Below, piece by piece: positions 62,421 to 64,000 of a stretch of 64,000 bases of DNA. Position numbers and translations under genes: made by a program. The notes beneath the pieces are model-generated. The model searched no databases, was not told where the DNA came from, and worked only from the letters and a program-made list of their open reading frames with translations. Each line of letters opens with the position of its first letter. The first letter of the stretch is position 1. Origin of the DNA: Nocardia mangyaensis (GTDB taxonomy: Bacteria > Actinomycetota > Actinomycetes > Mycobacteriales > Mycobacteriaceae); NCBI RefSeq assembly GCF_001886715.1, contig NZ_CP018082.1:2542001-2606000 (forward strand). Direction: 5' to 3'.

Positions 62421-62479
62421 CCACCGCCGACGCCCTCGCTGAGGTGGACGACACCACACACGCCCCACCCCCTGATCAA

Positions 62480-62541
62480 GATCACCACGCTCTGGTGGCG
62501 GGCGGCTTCCGGGCCGATGCCGCCGCCGGAGCGTGGTGATC
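62480..62541 (+). terminator. Long hairpin after the MerR/clamp gene
   Basis: GATCACCACGCTC and GAGCGTGGTGATC are a perfect 13-bp pair; GGCGGGCGGC and GCCGCCGCC extend it inside. It lies 59 bp after the stop and just upstream of the cobN promoter. Confidence 0.7.
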
Positions 62542-62594
62542 ACGTGTCCAGTCCGCGAGGTGGGGCGGGAAAGTTGCTGGGGGGAGGGGGTCAG

Positions 62595-62600
62595 TACGAT
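62595..62600 (+). promoter_or_regulatory. -10 box of cobN
   Basis: TACGAT, with TTGCTG at 62574-62579 as a possible -35 (15-bp spacer). Transcription would begin near 62607, at the 5' edge of the riboswitch. Confidence 0.45.
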
Positions 62601-62608
62601 CGGGTTGC

Positions 62609-62720
62609 TCGGCGGGTGACGAGGAAACCGGTGGAAATCCGGTGCGGTCGCGCCACTGTGAACAGCCAGACCCTCTCCGGCGAGCACCACCCACCCACCC
62701 ATGGGCGCGTCACCCGAGGA
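62609..62720 (+). ncRNA. Cobalamin (AdoCbl) riboswitch upstream of cobN
   Basis: The conserved core is clear: GAGGAAACCGGTG, AATCCGGTGCGG, then the B12-box-type CGCGCCACTGTGA and CCAGACCCTC. GGGTGACG (62614-62621) and CGTCACCC (62708-62715) are exact complements and form the closing stem. The SD of cobN (GAGGAAGG) follows directly and can fold into GAGG-aagg-CCTC, which suggests translational control: bound cobalamin would hide the ribosome site. Confidence 0.93.
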
Positions 62721-62732
62721 AGGCCTCACCCT

Positions 62733-64000
62733 GTGATCCTGCTGCTGTCCACCTCCGACACCGATCTGCTGAGCGCGCGCGCGAGCGGCGCCGAGTACCG
62801 GTGGGGCAACCCGGCCCGGCTGCTGGTGGACGACCTGCCCGGCCTGCTCGACGGCGCTGACCTGGTGATCGTGCGCATTCTCGGCGGCAAGCGCGCCTGG
62901 GAAGAGGGCCTGGACGCGATCCGCGCGAGTGGGGTGCCGATGGTGGCGCTGGGCGGCGAGATCGCGCCCGACGCCGAGCTGATGGAGTGCTCGACCGTGC
63001 CGGTGGGCGTGGCGGCCGACGCGCACAACTACCTGGCCGCCGGCGGCGCCGAGAACCTGCGCCAGCTGCACAACTTCCTCTCCGACACGGTCCTGCTCAC
63101 CGGCCACGGCTTCGATCCACCCGTGCAGCTGCCGACCTGGGGTGAACTCGAACGCACCGCGCGCATCCTCGAACCGCACGCCCCGACGGTCGCCGTGGTC
63201 TACTACCGCGCCCAGCATCTCGCGGGCAACACCGCCTACATCGACGCCCTGTGCACGGCGATCGAGGCCAAAGGCGCGCGGGCGCTGCCGGTGTACGCGG
63301 CCTCGCTGCGCACCGCCGAACCCGAACTGCTCACCCTGCTCGGACGCGCCGACGCCCTCGTGGTGACCGTCCTCGCGGCGGGCGGCAGCAAGCCCGCCAC
63401 CGCGTCGGCCGGTGGTGACGACGAAGCCTGGGACGTGGCCGCGCTGGCCGCCCTGGACGTGCCGATTCTGCAGGGCCTGTGCCTGACCAGCGGCCGCGCG
63501 CAGTGGGAGGCCAACGACGACGGCCTGTCCCCGCTCGACGTGGCCACCCAGGTCGCGGTGCCCGAATTCGACGGCCGCATCATCACCGTGCCGTTCTCGT
63601 TCAAGGAATTCGACGCCGACGGTCTGTCCGCCTACGTCCCCGATCCCGAACGCGCGGCCCGGGTCGCCGGTATCGCGGTGCGCCACGCCCGCCTGCGTCA
63701 CATCCCGGCCGCGGACAAGCGGATCGCGATCATGTTGTCCGCCTACCCGACCAAGCACGCCCGTATCGGCAATGCCGTCGGCCTCGACACCCCCGCCAGC
63801 GCCATCCGCCTGCTCACCGAACTACGCAGCGCCGGTTACGATCTCGGCGAGACCGGCGAGATTCCCGGCCTCGAGGAAGGCGACGGCGACGCGCTGATCC
63901 ACGCCCTGATCGCCGCGGGTGGCCAGGACCCGGACTGGCTCAGTGCCGAACAACTCGAAGGCAATCCGATCCGGATCGGTGCCGCCACCTACACCCGCTG
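62733..64000 (+). CDS. cobN: Cobaltochelatase subunit CobN, N-terminal part (partial)
   Basis: 422 complete codons are visible; the frame is open to the window edge. GTG 62733 starts VILLLSTSDTDLLSARASGA. GGEIAPDAELMECSTVP and IAIMLSAYPTKHARIGNAVG are CobN blocks. CobN is the large subunit (about 1,200 residues) of the ATP-dependent aerobic cobaltochelatase with CobS and CobT. It inserts cobalt into hydrogenobyrinate a,c-diamide. Riboswitch control upstream confirms the cobalamin link. The rest lies outside. Confidence 0.95.
   Translation, partial: MILLLSTSDTDLLSARASGAEYRWGNPARLLVDDLPGLLDGADLVIVRILGGKRAWEEGLDAIRASGVPMVALGGEIAPDAELMECSTVPVGVAADAHNYLAAGGAENLRQLHNFLSDTVLLTGHGFDPPVQLPTWGELERTARILEPHAPTVAVVYYRAQHLAGNTAYIDALCTAIEAKGARALPVYAASLRTAEPELLTLLGRADALVVTVLAAGGSKPATASAGGDDEAWDVAALAALDVPILQGLCLTSGRAQWEANDDGLSPLDVATQVAVPEFDGRIITVPFSFKEFDADGLSAYVPDPERAARVAGIAVRHARLRHIPAADKRIAIMLSAYPTKHARIGNAVGLDTPASAIRLLTELRSAGYDLGETGEIPGLEEGDGDALIHALIAAGGQDPDWLSAEQLEGNPIRIGAATYTR

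Noticed and set aside
62685..62700. CACC repeats before cobN considered as an operator
   Set aside because: They lie inside the riboswitch between the B12 box and P1 and are better explained as a variable loop.

Overview
This is a high-GC actinobacterial chromosome segment, most likely from Nocardia or a close relative. It has a Pup-proteasome locus, F420-type oxidoreductases, Mtb12-like and DUF8020-type secreted proteins, many TANNNT promoters 6-7 nt from the start codon (leaderless mRNAs), and a gene order that follows the Mycobacterium tuberculosis Rv2124c-Rv2062c region. That comparison is from memory of the H37Rv map; no search was run.

Layout. 1-2.3 kb: the 3' end of metH, then a transmembrane Ser/Thr kinase. 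2.3-6.7 kb: a HAD phosphatase and a compact three-gene cassette (Fe(II)/2-oxoglutarate dioxygenase, SAM methyltransferase, carnitine-type O-acyltransferase), which is the best candidate here for an undescribed pathway. 6.8-12.7 kb: hisE, hisG, a RecB-like nuclease, trmI, a lipoprotein and the proteasomal ATPase mpa. 12.7-29.9 kb: an accessory block between mpa and dop. It holds two 27-residue micropeptide genes, a secreted cyclophilin, a methyltransferase that seems to start at CTG, a MocR regulator, a TetR gene, a decayed glycosyltransferase, a reductive-type pyrimidine (hydantoin) catabolic operon with its own ABC transporter, an ArsC-like protein, a Nudix hydrolase, a second YidC with a DUF6412-like partner, another TetR gene and a DUF418 membrane protein.

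29.9-34.9 kb: dop-pup-prcB-prcA and pafA. 35-39.4 kb: a TetR-controlled acyl-CoA dehydrogenase/SDR/MaoC operon. 39.4-49.7 kb: pafB-pafC, a ketopantoate-reductase-like gene, tatA-tatC, helY, a Gln-rich membrane protein, a 5'-3' exonuclease and pepE. 49.7-64 kb: an F420-dependent oxidoreductase of the Rv2074 type, an SDR, and the cobalamin genes cobL, cobK, cobIJ, cobH, cobG and cobN. These are interspersed with a DUF8020-type secreted protein, PadR and Lrp regulators, a dimethylargininase-like enzyme and a MerR/sliding-clamp fusion. cobN sits behind a cobalamin riboswitch and runs off the window.

How the genes work together: Mpa, PrcA/PrcB, Pup, PafA and Dop make one pupylation-proteasome machine. 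PafB/PafC form a DNA-damage activator encoded nearby. The nitrilase, dihydropyrimidinase and ABC transporter should import and open pyrimidine-type rings, and share a promoter element with the adjacent TetR gene. The cob genes build the corrin ring needed by MetH, whose gene ends at the left edge. No tRNA, rRNA, CRISPR array, insertion sequence or prophage was seen.
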